A DNA stretch of 5,670 bases from assembly GCA_036787835.1 (NCBI GenBank), contig DAIQON010000023.1, positions 1 through 5,670 on the forward strand, written 5' to 3'. Under the pieces are notes generated by a model. That model saw nothing but the letters and a program-made list of their open reading frames with translations. It did not search any database and was not told the origin of the DNA. Made by a program: the position numbers and the translations under genes. This document shows, one piece after another, positions 5,245-5,670 of this stretch. This DNA is from DAIQON01 sp036787835. Its GTDB lineage: Bacteria; Patescibacteriota; Saccharimonadia; Saccharimonadales; UBA4665. Position 1 is the stretch's first letter; every line of letters starts with the position of its first letter.

Positions 5245-5246
5245 AC

Positions 5247-5274
5247 AAAAAACTCATCGAAATAGATGAGTTTT
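5247..5274 (-). terminator. Intrinsic terminator after cfa, fused to the ROK gene promoter
   Basis: A perfect 10-bp inverted repeat, AAAACTCATC with GATGAGTTTT, encloses a 6-base loop. On the minus strand it ends in a run of six T, the form of a Rho-independent terminator for transcripts coming from cfa. The T-run is followed within a few bases by the ROK gene's extended -10, so the terminator also separates that gene from read-through. The outer bases of the stem (AAAAC/GTTTT) match those of the terminator at 1053-1081, while the inner stem sequence differs. Confidence 0.85.
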
Positions 5275-5287
5275 AAGCATAATCGGA

Positions 5288-5318
5288 TTGGAGGGCCATC
5301 GTGGAAGCTGTAGCAACC
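5288..5318 (+). repeat. Intergenic repeat copy 7 (GGAGGGCCA element)
   Basis: The core GGAGGGCCA is at 5290-5298, followed by TCGT, five variable bases and the second block ending CAACC. This is the most divergent second block (CTGTAGCAACC instead of CTATCGCAACT). The copy lies between the cfa stop and the terminator at 5247-5274. Its left flank, AAGCATAATCGGATT, closely matches the flank of copy 2 (AAGCATAAGCGGCTT), so the shared unit extends toward the terminator here. Strand is given for the reading of GGAGGGCCA; the genes run the other way. Confidence 0.88.
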
Positions 5319-5395
5319 GAAATCTAGAGTAATCAACTGATACATATCGCACCTATCTCAGCTCTAAGTGACATTCCTAATGGAACTAACACCAA

Positions 5396-5670
5396 TTAAC
5401 GGTATCCCCTATATGATTGTGACTGTTCTACCTTGCGCATAACAATTTGATAGAGCTGAAACTCCCTTGCCTGAAAACCGCCAGCGCATGTTAGCAAGTA
5501 ATATTCCCACATTCTGTAAAACCGTTTGTCGTACTTGTCCTGCAACTTAGAATAATTGTCGGTAAAGTTTTTATGCCAGGCCATGAGGGTTTTATAGAAT
5601 TCAGGGCCGAAGTGTGCTACGTCTTCAATGACTAATAAACGTTCGGTGGCTTTACTTAATTGTGCCAAAG
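5396..5670 (-). CDS. cfa: Cyclopropane-fatty-acyl-phospholipid synthase, C-terminal fragment (5' end outside window)
   Basis: This is the last ~91 residues of a cyclopropane-fatty-acid synthase, the SAM-dependent enzyme that adds a methylene bridge to unsaturated acyl chains of membrane phospholipids. The family's C-terminal signature is clear: an AQLSKA segment, then VIEDVAHFGPEFYKTL, then MAWHKNF, then KYDKRFYRMWEYYLL followed by CAGGFQAREFQLYQIV. The reading frame is open to the window edge and the family is about 380 to 420 residues, so the N-terminal SAM-binding part lies to the right. A TTG near 5668 is only an internal Leu in a conserved segment and is not a start. The gene ends with TAA. 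About 75 untranslated bases follow before the intergenic repeat at 5288-5318 and a strong terminator. Identification from family motifs is confident; the exact lipid substrate is not shown. Confidence 0.9.
   Translation of the reverse strand, partial: LAQLSKATERLLVIEDVAHFGPEFYKTLMAWHKNFTDNYSKLQDKYDKRFYRMWEYYLLTCAGGFQAREFQLYQIVMRKVEQSQSYRGYR

Noticed and set aside
59..5318. Repeats as integron attC sites of a gene-cassette array
   Set aside because: One repeat after each same-strand gene resembles a cassette array, but the RYYYAAC and GTTRRRY boxes are not in the right order or form, there is no long imperfect palindrome, most genes have their own promoter, and no integrase is in the window.
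59..5318. CRISPR array
   Set aside because: Copies are 0.5 to 1.3 kb apart with genes between them, not short spacers, and they vary internally.
59..5318. A conserved hairpin in the repeat
   Set aside because: Copies 3 and 5 can form a 6-bp stem, but copies 4, 6 and 7 cannot and the changes are not consistently compensated. Only the innermost G-C and T-A columns hold in all copies, so a shared structure is not supported.
5229..5345. Longer N-terminus for the ROK kinase from 5345
   Set aside because: It would translate the repeat, a strong terminator and the promoter, and the family begins at the Met at 5228.
5666..5668. TTG start for a complete 90-residue protein at the right edge
   Set aside because: The residues around it match an internal conserved segment of cyclopropane-fatty-acid synthases, so the gene continues past the edge.

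Overview
The window is a compact, AT-leaning bacterial segment (roughly 40% GC by eye). Eight consecutive protein genes all lie on the minus strand, separated by gaps of about 70 to 175 bases. No RNA gene, insertion sequence, CRISPR array or origin is visible, and no gap exceeds 300 bases. Read in the direction of transcription (right to left) the genes are: the C-terminal part of a cyclopropane-fatty-acid synthase cut by the right edge; a ROK-family fructokinase-like sugar kinase; two small proteins with Fe(II)/2-oxoglutarate-oxygenase-like metal motifs; a HAD-IIIA phosphatase of the GmhB/histidinol-phosphatase type; a seven-helix PQ-loop/SWEET-like membrane protein; an unrecognised 145-residue soluble protein; and an ornithine cyclodeaminase/mu-crystallin family enzyme.

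The genes do not form one pathway. Nearly every one looks like its own transcription unit. Six of the seven complete genes have a -10-like hexamer 6 or 7 bases before the ATG, and five of those six carry an extended -10 (TGN). Transcription would therefore begin at or next to the start codon, giving leaderless mRNAs; no Shine-Dalgarno sequence is seen. The seventh gene has a good -35/-10 pair and a leader of only about 7 bases. Two or three gaps hold hairpin terminators whose T-run leads straight into the next gene's -10.

The most striking feature is a roughly 31-bp repeat with an invariant GGAGGGCCA core, five variable central bases and a second conserved block. One copy sits in each of seven intergenic positions, always in the same orientation relative to the genes, after a stop codon and before the next promoter or terminator. 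In three copies the upstream gene's stop codon lies inside the repeat. The eighth junction (HAD phosphatase to PQ-loop gene) lacks the core, and the left edge of the window holds an inverted half-copy. I do not recognise the element from any known family.

The organism cannot be fixed from sequence alone. Very tight gaps, single-gene leaderless units, small proteins and standard TAA/TAG/TGA stops would fit a small-genome lineage such as the Patescibacteria (for example Saccharibacteria). That is a low-confidence inference.
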